The notes under the pieces were generated by a model that saw nothing but the letters and a program-made list of their open reading frames with translations, was not told the origin of the DNA and did not search any database. DNA of 64,000 nucleotides from NCBI GenBank assembly GCA_900491605.1, contig UESW01001617.1:146923-210922 (forward strand), read 5' to 3'. Position numbers and translations under genes: made by a program. Numbering within the stretch: the stretch's first letter is position 1; each line of letters begins with the position of its first letter. Below are positions 23,451 through 36,545 of this stretch, piece by piece. The stretch is from Calamus simplicifolius (lineage: Eukaryota; Streptophyta; Magnoliopsida; Arecales; Arecaceae).

Positions 23451-25239
23451 TTTGACGTAAATTTTCTTATGATCATTTCAATCATGGCCTAGACCAAATC
23501 ATGTTAGACTTACGTTTCTCTTTTTAACTATTTTATAGTCTCTAGATCTATTCTATTTGTTAAGCATTGGTAACAATCATTTTCTTTTTCTTCTCGACGT
23601 GTTCGGCCTTTGATATTATCGTCTACTAACTTAATGCAAAAAGTGTGAGATTTGATAGCTCTTCAAGATAATGAGTTGTATGGATAAACATTCACAACTA
23701 AAGCTCTGAAATCATCTTATCTCTTCTGTTATGTTTGACTTGACTCCTTAGGTTTTGATTATAGGTATGGAAGAATTAAAATTATTTCTTGGATGAAACT
23801 TGGAGGATGGTAAAAATACTAAGGTTCCTTTGATATCCATTTTAAAACTCTACCCTTCCAAGGCCTCAAAACTTCTGTATATTTTTCTCTATATACTTAG
23901 TATTTCCATCTCAATCAAAACTTGAACGTTGGCTTCTCTACAATCTAGACTCCACTATTTTTTTATGTACTTATTGATTAATCATGACACTATATATAAT
24001 TATATCTAATCAAGATCTTAATAATGTGACCTTATCAAATTTATTATAGTATCTACTAAACATCTTGTGGACATGACCTTCTCACTCAATCACATGTTAT
24101 TTATTATGGTTTTGTTTTATTTTTTTAATTTTAGATTAGCTTCACCTATCACTAATTTACCCCTAGCTGATTAACTGATGCTGGTGCTTTAAAAATGGTG
24201 CTAATGTTAGTTAATCCAAGGTTATCTTAGCTAGTTCAACTATTTTTCTTCAGTTTAAATATTTCTCTGGGAAATGTATTTTAAATAGTTTTCTATTCAT
24301 AAGGTAAAGTATCTTTAGTTTTTCTTACATATCCAAATTTTAAATTTTATCATCCTCATCTAATTATCTATTATCTTAAAAGCATTTTCGTTTTCTTTTG
24401 TTTTACAAATTAAATTTGCTGAGGGAGGGGATATGTAAGTTTCTAGCTGAGGTTGAATCAAATTGCAAATCCTTTTTTCATGGTATTCTAAGTCAATGTG
24501 TGAATTTGTAGAGACATCTCCTCTGCTATAAGGAAGCTCAACAATATTCCCTGAACATATTGTTTGCTTTAGAACAATTCCATTATATATTCTGATTCCT
24601 TGTATTCTGCTCTTTATGTTAGTTTTTTACTTTCTGTATGTGTAGAAGCTTTGCAAGTGGATTGTATAGCTCCTTATAGCACTTACATACTTGCACATTA
24701 GCCATATTAAAGGCTAATGACCTTTTGGCAAAGAACTTTGAAATTGGCAAGTTGTTGTTTTATTGATGGTGCTAAATTATCGTTCTAAGGTTCAAATATA
24801 TTCCTTACAAAAGATCAAAACAGATGGCTTGGTAATCCATCTTTGTTTAATTGCATATTTATAATGAATTCAATCTTAAGCATAGAAATTGTAATGTTTT
24901 TAAATGGTGTAAATTAGAGGTGATTTTGGGCTTGCTAAAATGTTAACCTTTGATGGCCTTGCATCCTAGGTGAGTTCTAAAGTTGGCTAGATTAACATGC
25001 CCTATGAGTTTTAACTGATTGTTTTATTTGTGAGAGTTATTTGCTTTTGATGCAGATTCTAAAACTCTTGCCTATATGTGCCCAAAACTTTGTTAACATA
25101 CCTTGAGCCCTAAATCTAATATGTGGTGTATAAACAATTATTTATTTCAGACATGGTTGATGGAATATGATTTTAAGAGCTATTTGGAATTCTGCAAGTA
25201 AAATTGTTACAATTAATTGAGTTGTAGAAAACTAAATTA

Positions 25240-25640
25240 TATTGTAACTAAATTAATATTGTTTGGAAGTTGTAATTATATAATCTCATTTAGGAGAGTT
25301 GTGTTTATTATTAAAATTATTGTATAATATTATTATTAATATGATAATTATAATAATATAATGTTATTATGATATTATATAATGTTATAACATTATTTCA
25401 TTTTACTATGATTATTGTAATATAATAACAAGAATCTAATATTACAATGTAGTATTTTTATTTTTGTTAATAATTATATTAAATATATATTATAGTAATA
25501 TATCATATTATAACAAAATATAATATTATTATATTAATATATCACTATAGCATTATATATATTATAACATTATATTATTATATTATTATAATTAATTATA
25601 ATAATATTATGTTATAATGTTAAATTTGGTTGTTTTAATA
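25240..25640. repeat. AT-rich low-complexity block
   Basis: About 400 bases almost wholly of A and T, built from ATTATAATAATATTAT-like palindromes. It resembles 57290-57480 and 58900-59300 in composition. It could be the core of an AT-rich MITE or a matrix-attachment-like stretch; the sequence does not decide. Confidence 0.6.
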
Positions 25641-27192
25641 TTTTAAAGTTATGAGTCGACTTGCATGTTTTTAGGCCATACTTACAAATCAAATATAACT
25701 TTAACTTACAATATATAATTAAATTATAGCATTCTAAATAAATGAGATGTGGTGCAAAAATAATAACAAGACTCCACATACTTCCATCTCTTACTATCCA
25801 AACGGATAAATAGATAGTTCAAATAAAATCATCACCTCGTGCCCAACTAAAAGGTGATAAACTTCTTCATAGCTAACAGCAGTTGCTTAACTTATTTTTA
25901 CCTTTATTATACACATGCATATCTTAATCCTTTATTTTAAATGCAACACAATTCCAAACAATCCAAGCTCAACATGGTGGAGACTAACCCTCTTACTTAG
26001 GAGAAAGAGTTTTATTTTTAATAAAAATATAATCCAAATAAAATAACAACCTTAAAAAACAAAATAAATAATTTAAATAAATATAATTCTTCTATGAATA
26101 GACTTATGGATCTGCACTTAAGGAAGATTCTCACCAGCAACATTTTCCTCAACATCCTTTGCTCTCCCCTCCCCAAGTGTTCTTACCTTCCTCAACATTT
26201 TAGAGTTCAAAACATTAGCCTTTGAGTTCCCAACCTTTCATATATGTACACTTAATTTAAATAATAAGATTTAAAACCTATTTATAATTTAAATGATAAA
26301 ATTTAAAGGTTATTTACTATGTCTGTTTCCATGGCATAAAAGAGAAGAATTTATATAAGTTAAACTAAATTAGATCGGTTAAGCACTATAATACCTCTAC
26401 TTGTCATGGGACATGAACTAAGTTTTAAGCCCTATTGATAGACTTATCATGCTAGACTCCCATATTTATGGTGCAAATTTTACACACTAAAGTATTATGC
26501 ATATTTGAATAGCCACCATAGAAGCATTTGAAAATTAATAAAAAAGTTATTAATGCCCATACAAGCATGGATTATAAATGAATAATAGTGATGCATGTCT
26601 AAAATAAGACACATGATGGCCATATGGGTGTTTACATCATGTTATCTCATTTTGATGCCATGATGATCTTAGTGATGTATGTGGGGATTTTTTTTTAAAG
26701 CTTTTTTAAGATTTTATTGCTGTATGAAAATGAGTTATTGAATGCCCCTCTTTAAACATCTTTTAAAAGTTGTCTTTTTTATTTTTTTTAAGGTTGTGTA
26801 AAGGAAGGTAACGAAACACATAAAAAAAAATTAAAAAAATTCAAACTTGATGATATGTCTAGGATTGACTCATTTGGATTAAGCTAGGTTTGATTAAAAA
26901 TTAGGTTAAGCGGCTACATCGAGAGCCGAGCCCACAACAGGCATGACCATAAGAGTGTAATCCGCTCAACCCAATATTTGACTAGCTATGGGGATGGACT
27001 TTTTAAACTATGGTTGTGCTTAATTGATGCTATAAATAAAGAAAAAACTAAAGTTAAAAGAAATGATATAAAAGGTTTTAGGCATTGGGTGAAGGCTTTG
27101 AACAGATGAGGTGAAGCTTTAGTTTTAAAAATAAAAATATATTAAAAAAATATTCCTTAGCTATACCCATGATAATAACGCCATGTTTTCCC

Positions 27193-27216
27193 TAATAATA
27201 ATAATAATAATAATAA
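27193..27216. repeat. (TAA)8 microsatellite
   Basis: Eight perfect TAA units, about 400 bases before the prohibitin start codon. Confidence 0.95.
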
Positions 27217-27562
27217 CCTAAACCACACCCATGGACCATTTTATTACTGGAAGGTCATTAGGCACTACCACATCCTGACCGTCCATTCTAACATATTCAT
27301 TCATAGAATCAGACGGCCTCGAGACATCACACCCGACAGCTTCTTCCCCAAGGGAATATTTGGGAGAGCGGATAGCGAGCTGCCATCTCCACAAAAACCC
27401 TATGGTAGAAATCGGCTCAAACGAATCCCAAAGGCGTCCTCCTCCTCCTTCTCCTCCTTAGGAGAGATTTCGGCCTCCATTTTGATGCGAGCTGTGGCGG
27501 TTTTTGCTCTCTTTTCTCTCTAGGGCTTTAGGGTTTTGAGGAGGAGAGGAGGAAGGTGCAGG

Positions 27563-27582
27563 GAGAGAGAGAGAGAGAGAGA
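27563..27582 (+). repeat. (GA)n tract in the prohibitin 5' leader
   Basis: Ten GA units end eight bases before the ATG at 27590. GA/CT tracts in 5' leaders are frequent in plants and can bind BPC-type GAGA factors; here only the position is seen. Confidence 0.85.
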
Positions 27583-27589
27583 GGTGGAG

Positions 27590-30500
27590 ATGAACTTTAA
27601 GAACGTTAAGGTGCCGAGTCCCGGCTCGGGGGCGGGGACGCTGCTGAGGGTGGCGCTGCTCGGCGGCGCCGCCGTCTATGGTGCTCTCAATAGCCTTTAC
27701 AACGTCGACGGTGGCCACCGGGCCATCGTCTTCAATCGCATCCAAGGCATCAAGGACAAGGTCTGGAAATTAGATTGGAAAGAAATATGACATATTTTTT
27801 TCTCAGTCCAAATATTATGCATATCGTTAATGCTTATTGGTTACTATATTTGCATTTCTTTTGTAGATTATGAGTATGTAATGCTTGAAGAAGTTCATCC
27901 TGGCTATATATCTGTTGCTTCCTCTTCTATCTTTTTCGCTCCTTTTAAATTATATTGTTTTCCATTTCTTTTTGTATAATTGTTTCACTAAATGTGAATT
28001 GCATGGTGGCATAATTGATCTGTTGTTTGATTTTTTTAAAGCATGTTTCATTGCGTGCTTGGTTTTTGATCCCGAAAATATACTTTGGATTTGTGTTGCG
28101 AGTTTTAGGTTTCCAGTGAGAGACTGAGCTGAACGTGGTTTTGCTGCATTAATTGCTAGATTTTGTAGTTTAATTTACCTGAAGAACCTTTTGTTTGGAG
28201 GCCTAGAGGACTGTTACTATGTCTTCCTGTGCAGCGTTCAAGCGATATATTGGATTTCTCATTTCAATTGATATGTGCAATTTCCTTTGACTGTTGAGTT
28301 GTGAAATGGGAATTTGGGTCTTTGAACCTACGCTAATTCTCGGGAGTTATATCACAGAATCTAGACTTGCATTAATTATAAATATTAATACAATAGTCAA
28401 AATTATGTGGTCTAATTGGTTCCTTCTTATCAAATTGAGGTTTTCTATGAAGTGCCTAGGGTGTATATGTGTAGCCTTATGAACCTTGTTGGAAGTGCTC
28501 AATCAAGAGTCAATTTTGTTTTCTTGGGCAACCCATATAAATGTGAGAAATTTGGACAATATTTACTGTAGATATCTCTAATGAATATCTTCCTTAAATT
28601 AATAGTATGGATTTTACTATTTTATTATGTGTCTAAAAGAATATAAGCATCAAACATCAAGCTGTTCCATGATGAATACATGAGTGATGAATTGAAAAAT
28701 TCTAGAGTTTCTAGATTCCAAGCATAAGATGTATTATAGGAATCCTAAATTACATTTATCTATCTTAAAATTTTGTTTGAAATTTTACAATTTCGATGTC
28801 ATTTTTAAAATTCAAAAGAAATGTTATGCAATTAAGTCTAAGATTTTGAAGACGGGAAATGTATCTTTTAAGCAAATATTGTTGAAGGAAAAAAGATATG
28901 CCATATTGATATGTTGGATGCACATAATTTCCCCTTCTTGCTTTCCTAGATAATACACATTTCACCAATGTGAATTATGAATCATCTTTGATGCAAAACA
29001 AGGTACATTGGAATCAGAGGTACTGACTCTTGATGTATGCTGAAGGAATTGTCAGTTGATCTCAAATGGCAAGAAGCATAATTTATATCTCTATATGTTA
29101 AAGAGAGTGGATTCACATCTCAAAGGGCTGAGTTACATTCATGTCTAAGGTGTGGGTATGTTCACTAAAGAATAAATCGTGTATGTTCGGTAAGAATAAG
29201 TTAAAGCCATCTTGCGGCATATATGTGTCTTATGTATGTTCACTCAGAATAAGTTAACTACCTGATATTGTTAATTGTAATTAGCATACATTTACTGTAT
29301 TATGAAACACAGGTATTTCATTAAATCTGTGAAGTACCTGCGATCTTTTTATTTGTATGTATGGTTCTATGAATGATTGACAGGAAATGTGTAATGACAT
29401 ATATTTTAACAAGGCACTTCATATCTTGTGTCAAGTGCCCATACTTGAAGACAATGTAAGCTCAGTTCACTTTGTTTGCAGAGCTGACTGTCATGTTATG
29501 TGATGTTGTGTCCAAGTGAAAGAGTATTAGCACTCCAAAAAGCCTGAAAAAAAGAGTTCTGGATTGCACTAGGGATTAGGATCCACAGATAATCATTGGC
29601 AATGTAGCTTCATTTGTCTTGCAAATAGATGCTGGTTATGGTGCTAATGGTTTCCTTAGGCCTTGTCTGATGTGATACTTATTTCCTTTTGCTGATGATT
29701 ATTCTGGGGCCCATCAGTATTGTGCTTTAACAGAAAATTCTTCTTTCCTTTAAATTTTTATTATGTCAGTTTTTTGATCACTGATCCATTCTTTTGTTCC
29801 CCATCCTTCTCCTGAATTTTACATGTACCACCACCCTGCATGTTATTAGGCAGTTTCTGAATAGTTGAAAGTTGGGGTGAAGTGCAAAATTAAACCTACC
29901 ATTTGGTTAAAATGTGACTTTAAAATTTTTAATGTGGGATTTGGGATCATGGAAGAAAAAAGGGAGAAGCAAATAAACAAATGAGATTGGGGATGATTGC
30001 ATAAATTTTAGGGAGATGATAGCCCGTCCTATCTTTTGAACCATTTTTATGTATTTAGCATGAATATTAATTAATAAGAAAGGACATTGGAGTATACTTC
30101 CCTGCTTTTTATCTTTTGAACTATTTTTATGTATTTATATTTACTTATCAGTATGGAAAATTATTTCCTTTATAACCTAACATATACCTTGCATGCAGGT
30201 CTATCCTGAGGGAACACATTTGATGATCCCCTGGTTTGAAAGGCCTATCATTTATGATGTTCGTGCTCGCCCCCATCTTGTAGAGAGTACTTCTGGAAGT
30301 CGAGATCTTCAAATGGTATGTTTTTCACTGGCTTAACCTACTTTTATGACAAAAACTTGTGGAGTATACATTTAGGTTTATCCTTTATCTGTGGTCAACA
30401 TGTCTTAGGCATATGTCAGCTGTTAGTTTCTATTTCTAGTCTTGTAGTGTGTTACGGGAACGATTTGGTTAGGAATCATCAGGTATTTCATGTGATCCCA

Positions 30501-33500
30501 ATGTAGTTTTGACAATGCCTGATGGTTATTGTTTTGACTATTTATGGTCATCAGATGTTTAAACTTTGCATCTTGTGATTCCAGTATGTCATTTAGTCAT
30601 TCTATGATGCAAGCATGCATTGTAGTTTATACAGAAACTATAAAAGTTTCCATGGTCGCATGATGATCTGTTGTTGGCATTCAGAAATTCTGGAAGCAAC
30701 CATTTATTGCATTCTTAGATGTGGTTGTTTATTTGATTAAAGAGAAACTTTATATTGGCATGCCCTATGTGTGTGAGGCATGGACGACAACGATTGCATC
30801 GGGCTTCTGATGCATGCGGAGAGCCATTTGGATATCTTTGATTTCTACATGGGGCAGCTCTTTGTGCCCTTATTTTATATTTGAGAAAAGTTGTGGGAGG
30901 TTATGTTGAAATTGGACTCAGATTCGGACCTGGCATGGAAGATTTCAATACTTTACTATTAACTTCAAATTAAGTCAGACATTCCCTCAAAAGGAAGTTT
31001 TTCTTCTTTCCTATTGAAACTCAAATCAAAGGAAAAATATTACATTAAGTGAGATTACGTTCCTTTTTTCTTGACCTGCGTGCTTTGTTAATGTGATACC
31101 ATGTCAGCATATAAGGTGAAGATGGAAGGACTTGAGATGCTTCTTAGATGTTTTGATGGATAGGCGTGATTCCCTTGAGAGTTAGATGAGGAAGAAATAA
31201 GCTGGACTTGGGAAGGAGATGATCAGTGGGAGCTTTGCAAATATTGGACATGAGACCCGACTCCATGTATAATGCAGAAGTCTTCAGAGACCAGCCTTTC
31301 ATGGCCCAGAATTTGAGGCTTTCACATTGTATATGGTAGATGATATGTCAGACTTGGTCCATGTTAATGGGTTTTGCTATCAGTATTGCCTGCACTAATG
31401 CTTTATAACCTAGGGCTGCATTGTTTCCATTGAAACCATTTTGTGCATATTCTTTCTCATCCTTTGCAGGCTTCAAAATGTGTAGGATATGGTGTGCGTT
31501 GAAGTTGTCTTGATGTAAATTTTAAAGGTGGTCTTTTTAGCATATATAAATGGATTTATTATGAGGATTGCCTATGGTGGCTTGAGCCCACTAACCCTTT
31601 AAGGCAAGTGTCCATGTGGATTCACTTGATTCTTCATAAAGGGTTGCTTGATCTTGACCCAAAAAATAAAAATTGTTAACCTATAATCACCTTTAGTTAT
31701 CCTAGAAGTATTTGGCAAGTGGTTGTCATTATTGCTTGCAGTATTTTTTTGACATTTTTCTCTTGTTATTTATCTTTCATGGGCATCGATAAATAATTAC
31801 TGCAACCTTGTATGGATTTTAGCATGCATGCATATCTCTAGTAACATTTTTTTCTTTAAAAAACTCAACTCATAAGCCTGATTCATCAGTTATCTCTTCA
31901 ACTATTCATGAGAGCTAAGGCTTGCCAACATTAATTTGTTTGCCAGCTTCCCATTTGATCCTAATGTGGAAAATGAATCGCAAATTTCTTGCAAGCCAAT
32001 CATTGAGACTAAGAAACAAAATCTAACACATCATGATGCAAGTACATAGGTCCAAGCTTGATTTGAAAATGTCAGCTCACATCGGCCGGGCTGAGAATGG
32101 TGAAGGGATTTGGTGACACATGCTGAGCCAAAGACCACTTGTGCCATGGTCTGACCTGCTTGATATGTTTCATCAATATATGTGTGCATGTACGTGCATG
32201 GTTACATGTAAAAGGTCCCTCTCATAGACTAGAGTTATTGCATACAAATGCATGATTCAATGATATAGAAACCATCCATTGCAATGTATATGGTCCAAAG
32301 CTCTGACAATGCTATTGCTAGTGATGTCAGCTTAGTAGATTCTTGATACCAAGGCATGTAGCTTTTTTTTGTCATCCAACAATCGGCAAGTAGCCTGCTT
32401 TTAACCCAGCATGTAAAAGATGCATTTTATCATGCTGACAAGATGAGATTTGGCCACAAAATTGTCATAATATATCACACCAAATGTGCTGTAAGTGGCA
32501 CACAAAAAAAATGCTGTTCCTTGCATAGCCTAATGGAAACTACTATATTTATTTACTTTTCACAAAGAAGAACTTAGAAATGAAAGGGAAATTGTCTAAA
32601 TTACTTTGCTGTGCAAGGGAGTTATCTACAATTTTCTACTTTCATCATGGGTGCATTACATGTCTAAGGCTTGTGGTTTTGTTTTTTCTGTTGTTACTCT
32701 ATTCTCTTTCAATTTGCTAAGATTGTGATCCGTCATCGGCTCTATTACCTTTTTCTATTAGATCAGCAGTTCTGTTGCTATTTTTATGTGTTGTTAGAAT
32801 TAGCAATAGTAGTGTCTAATGATTTGACCTTACAATAGTTGATCTTGCCCAAGTCTTTCTTGATTTGTCGATTGCAATTTTAGTAATCATGCTTAAGTCA
32901 TACGCTGTCATTTTTTTTAATATGTCTGCGTTTATTTTACTACCAGACTTTGCCGTGGTCAATTTGCTTCTCCTTATCATCATCAATATATCTGTGGTGA
33001 TAATTTTGAATCTTTTATCTTAGGTGAAAATTGGGCTTCGGGTTCTTACAAGACCCCTACCGGACCAGCTACCAACCATCTATCGAACTCTGGGGGAGAA
33101 CTATAATGAGAGGGTTCTGCCTTCAATTATTCATGAAACTTTGAAGGCTGTCGTAGCACAGTACAATGCCAGCCAGCTGATCACACAAAGAGAGGTGTTC
33201 TTCAGTAAAAATTGTTTAGATATTGTTGCCCATATTCTAAGGTCTTGCATTATACTCGAGAACAAGTAGAAACTTATGGATAGATATTGTTGAATGTGAT
33301 TGCTGTTGTAGACTGTAAGTAGGGAGATACGGAAGATACTGACAGAGAGGGCCCGAAACTTCAATATTGCACTTGATGATGTGTCCATTACGAGCCTGAG
33401 CTTCGGGAAGGAATTTACTCATGCAATTGAAGCTAAACAGGTGGCTGCACAAGAAGCTGAGCGTGCAAAGTTCATTGTTGAAAAAGCAGAGCAAGACAAG

Positions 33501-34236
33501 AGAAGTGCTATTATCAGAGCACAGGTGAGTAAGTTTACATATTCTTGTGGAAACCATGGTGATGCTGGCATGTTTAACTTGTATGCACACAATTGCATTA
33601 AGATGGATATCATATCCATAGAATGCAAAATTTAGACTACGCTCTGCCCTGCCCCACAACCCATCAATGGGTCGCTCATGGTTTTAGTTGAAGTCCTCAT
33701 TTATCATATCCCATGGTAGCTCTAAATTGTCATTTTAGTTGATTTTTGCTGATCCGTTCTGGCTGTTTGAAAATGAGCTTTTGTTTGCATGATTAAATAA
33801 TGTAAATCGTAATTTTCTTTTGATGGTTATGACCTTTCCAATCACTTGTAATGAGAACTATGTTGCACATGTGATGACATCATCCCTAAAGATGGTTGTT
33901 TCATCTCTGTAACGCTTCTAGAATATAGAAGGGTCATCAATCAGAGAGACATCCTTTCCTATGTTCTTAATAAAACAACTATATATGCAGATTTTTCCTC
34001 GGAACCATAATTGTTTTCCTCTCTTTTGTTGACAGGGTGAGGCCAAGAGTGCCCAACTTATAGGTGAAGCTATTGCAAGCAACCCTGCATTTCTTGCCCT
34101 GAGGCAGATTGAGGCTGCAAGGGAAATAGCTCATACAATTGCAAATTCATCCAACCGAGTGTTCTTGAATTCTGATGAACTCCTGCTGAACCTTCAAGAG
34201 ATGAATGTGGACAGCCCAACAAAACTGAGGAAGTGA
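27590..34236 (+). CDS. Prohibitin, type II (plant PHB1/PHB2/PHB6 group)
   Basis: Five exons, 27590-27760, 30199-30315, 33024-33194, 33312-33524 and 34036-34236, join without phase breaks (all introns phase 0, GT-AG) into 290 residues, about the length of Arabidopsis PHB1. Residues about 17-37 form the hydrophobic membrane anchor; the SPFH/PHB domain runs from about 38 to 225 (YNVDGGHRAIVFNR, YPEGTHLMIPWFERPIIYDV, VKIGLRVLTRP); a coiled coil covers about 190-245 (AIEAKQVAAQEAERAKFIVE). Prohibitins form ring complexes of type I and II subunits in the mitochondrial inner membrane, supporting respiratory-complex stability and cristae. The motif EYxxPxx of type II members is matched in general wording; the exact paralogue is not certain. 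Start chosen at ATG 27590, the first ATG after a purine-rich leader. Exon 1 is far more GC-rich than the rest. No lesion is seen. Confidence 0.96.
27761..30198 (+). other. Prohibitin intron 1
   Basis: Starts GTCTGG, ends GCATGCAG. Its 2.4 kb of T-rich sequence show no transposon ends or coding motif I can recognise. Confidence 0.85.
30316..33023 (+). other. Prohibitin intron 2
   Basis: Starts GTATGT, ends TTATCTTAG. 2.7 kb with no recognisable feature. Confidence 0.85.
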
Positions 34237-35452
34237 GATCGTCTGATTTTCCTCTATTGTAGGAACCATGGTGATAATTGGGAGAGTTTCATCGTCTGCC
34301 TATTTTTGATAGAAAACTAGAGCTTCTGTCATGCAAGTGAAATTTTAACTTTAGCTAGAAGAAAATTTCATATCAGAACTCATCGGACAAATTGCCTGAT
34401 AATGTTTTCCCATTATTTCATGTGTTTGTCCTATGTCAACTATAGACCATTTTAAGCCGTTTGTTGTTCTCCATCTGGGGTTCTTCATTTTTTTAACTCT
34501 TTTTTGTTAAACTTGACAGCCTGCATTTAGGTGGCATAGGGTTGGTTAATCCTGTTCCTCCTGAGAAAATTGTTAATTGTGTTTTATTTGTGGATACGTT
34601 TACCATTGTCATCAGAGTAGCAAGTTTGAAGTGGTCGGCCTCTGCTGCTTCCCAGCTACTTCGGGGGAGCAAACTCCCTCAAAGGCTCAGAGGCTCAAAG
34701 GGAGTTAATAAAACGGAAAAATTTTATCATCGCATTTCATTGATGCTGTCGTGGTGTTGGATCTTTCTGGGGATTAACAAAAAATCTGCTTATTTAGAAG
34801 TGAAAACTGTGATACAAGAGTGGCTGCAGGGGCAATTTTGGGTCTTGCTGCTGGTCATGAGAACGTGTGACTTTTTTGTATTATTTGTTTTGGTTGCCAT
34901 CCAATTTTCTATGAGATACAAGAGTTTTGTGCTTTCATATCCCAAGTCCCTTCAAATTTCAATGTCTCCGAACGATTGTTTGTATTAAAAATATGTTGTC
35001 TTTGGACTGCAAATAATATTGGTTTGATGGCAACATTTGGGTTGCACCCAGAGCAAAATACCCTGTGAAAATGCGGTTGTAAAGGGAGTAAAACAATTGT
35101 TGAGGTTTAAATTTGTTTGGAAGGCATTGGAACGAGCCAAAGTAGCTAACAGGTGAATTGTGAGACATCCCATCGTTTTGGTGGCACCGGGACCGGAAGG
35201 AATGGGTTAAAAAACATATCTCATTGTGGCCTTGCTGAAGCGGTTTCATGGATTCATTAATTAGAAAATCATAGTAACATGGATTTAACCGATGGACTGT
35301 TTGTTCTTCGAGTTGGGAGTACGGAAAGGCGCCAGATCCCTAGGCTTCTGACAAGCACTCTAGTATATGATACATATGCTTGGTTATTTATTTGTTAATT
35401 GAGTATACGAGCTTTCAAAAGTGAAAGGAGCAGGATTCATAAATATTATTTC

Positions 35453-35527
35453 TTTGGTTTCTTTGGTTAAAAACAGTCCCAGAAATGGAATTTGGTTTCT
35501 TTGGTTAAAACAGTCCCAGAAATGGAA
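35453..35527. repeat. Tandem duplication of a 37-38 base unit
   Basis: TTTGGTTTCTTTGGTTAAAA followed by CAGTCCCAGAAATGGAA occurs twice in direct succession, differing by one A. Confidence 0.9.
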
Positions 35528-35599
35528 CCATCTGGTAGAAAAATTTATAAGGGATCATGGTAAGTGTTCTCAGTCAGTCTTTTATCATTCCCTTCTATT

Positions 35600-36040
35600 C
35601 TTTAAATAAATAAAAAGATAAAAAATATATAAAAACTTTATGATTTAAGCATTATCAAATTAAAACTAAAATATATAAAACTATTTTGATTTAAACATTA
35701 TCATATTGGACTTTTGTGATTTAAAATGTTACACTAAACTATTATATGCTTTAAATTTTATCAAATTATACCTATATAGTTTAACCATTATATCTAATTA
35801 TTCTGTGTTTTAAAGTGCTATCAATTAGATTCATATGACTTACAATATTACATTATTTAAATAGTTTAGATCTAATCAATGAGTGTAATTTAATAATATT
35901 TTAAAACATATGATAATTAAGTATAACTCCTAAATCATATTGATATAATTTTATAAAACTTAAAAGTATATGATAGTTAATTGTAATATTTAAATCATAT
36001 GATATAATTTGATAATATTTAAATTTTTTTCTAATTAAAA
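35600..36040. repeat. AT-rich block of degenerate repeats, partly inverted
   Basis: Variants of GATTTAAACATTATCAAATT recur on the left, and their reverse complement (AATTTGATAATATTTAAA at about 36006-36023) on the right, so the block has a loose fold-back character. It could be an old MITE. No target duplication was found. Confidence 0.45.
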
Positions 36041-36239
36041 CTCTTCGATAAATAAAACAGTGGCCGCAGGACTGCATAGAGTCACTACATAGATGTGCAA
36101 ATTGGGCTCGATTTATAGGTAGAAGAACCGTAGATTGGGTTGATAGGTAGGAGGAGTTGCAGCCCAGGCATCAACACGAAGTGCATATTGGCCTCCCAGC
36201 TTCGAAGTTAAGGGGAAGAAGGGAAGCGAGTGTAAGATC

Positions 36240-36315
36240 ATGCAGCGATTAACATATAGAAAGAGGCATGGTTATGCCACCAAATTGAATCAGATGAGAG
36301 TTGTCAAATCCCCAG
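36240..36315 (+). pseudogene. Orphan first coding exon of ribosomal protein eL34
   Basis: From ATG 36240 the frame reads MQRLTYRKRHGYATKLNQ and MRVVKSPG, matching the conserved N-terminus of plant eL34 (family start M-V-Q-R-L-T-Y-R), and stops at a good donor CCCAG/GTAAAA. The normal first codon appears changed to ATC and the second, a Val codon in the family, to ATG, so translation could still begin one residue late. Typical residues are also replaced (Ser to Gly, Ser to Leu, His to Met). No later eL34 exon is visible down to 38.3 kb or in the flank beyond the retroelement. Either the gene lost its remaining exons, or a 5' fragment was copied here. A purine-rich leader (GGGGAAGAAGGGAAGCGAG) precedes it. 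Confidence 0.75.
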
Positions 36316-36515
36316 GTAAAATCCGATCTTGCCGTTCTTTCATTATTCTGGGGCTTATCTGATTCTTTAGGGTTTTTACCTCTGATTCATCGAATCCTTT
36401 TTCTTTTTGTTCCGTTTCAATTTGACTCGGGCATCGCTTCTTTCGAGTCCGCTCGGAAGAAGCGGCGGCGGAGACTAGTGTTTTGGGGAGGAGACCGGCG
36501 GAGAGGTAGGAGGTG

Positions 36516-36545
36516 ATGACCGGACCGCGGACTCGGCGAGGAAAG
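36516..36545 (+). other. Possible short first exon with donor site
   Basis: A GC-rich patch (36450-36545) ends in ATG-initiated codons MTGPRTRRGK and a perfect donor AAAG/GTAAGT. It looks like the 5' end of a transcript, perhaps the second exon of a chimeric transcript begun by the eL34 exon. No convincing continuation was found; a short frame at 37335-37532 matches nothing I know. Confidence 0.25.

Larger units (their letters stand above)
21960..27192. other. AT-rich intergenic region, no gene recognised
   Basis: No exon with a known motif is seen on either strand. A minus-strand frame at 21952-22155 starts with a hydrophobic stretch but matches nothing I know. The stretch contains a small MITE-like palindromic element, a tandem duplication and an AT-rich block, listed separately. 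Confidence 0.5.
34237..36239. other. Prohibitin 3' flank and intergenic DNA
   Basis: A candidate polyadenylation signal AATAAA stands at 34707-34712. The open frame at 34542-34988 has no known domain and is probably part of the 3' UTR or chance. Further right lie a short duplication (35453-35527) and an AT-rich repetitive block (about 35600-36040). Confidence 0.5.

Noticed and set aside
34542..34988. 148-codon ORF after the prohibitin gene
   Set aside because: No domain or family wording, low-complexity hydrophobic translation, and it lies in the 3' flank with an AATAAA inside it.
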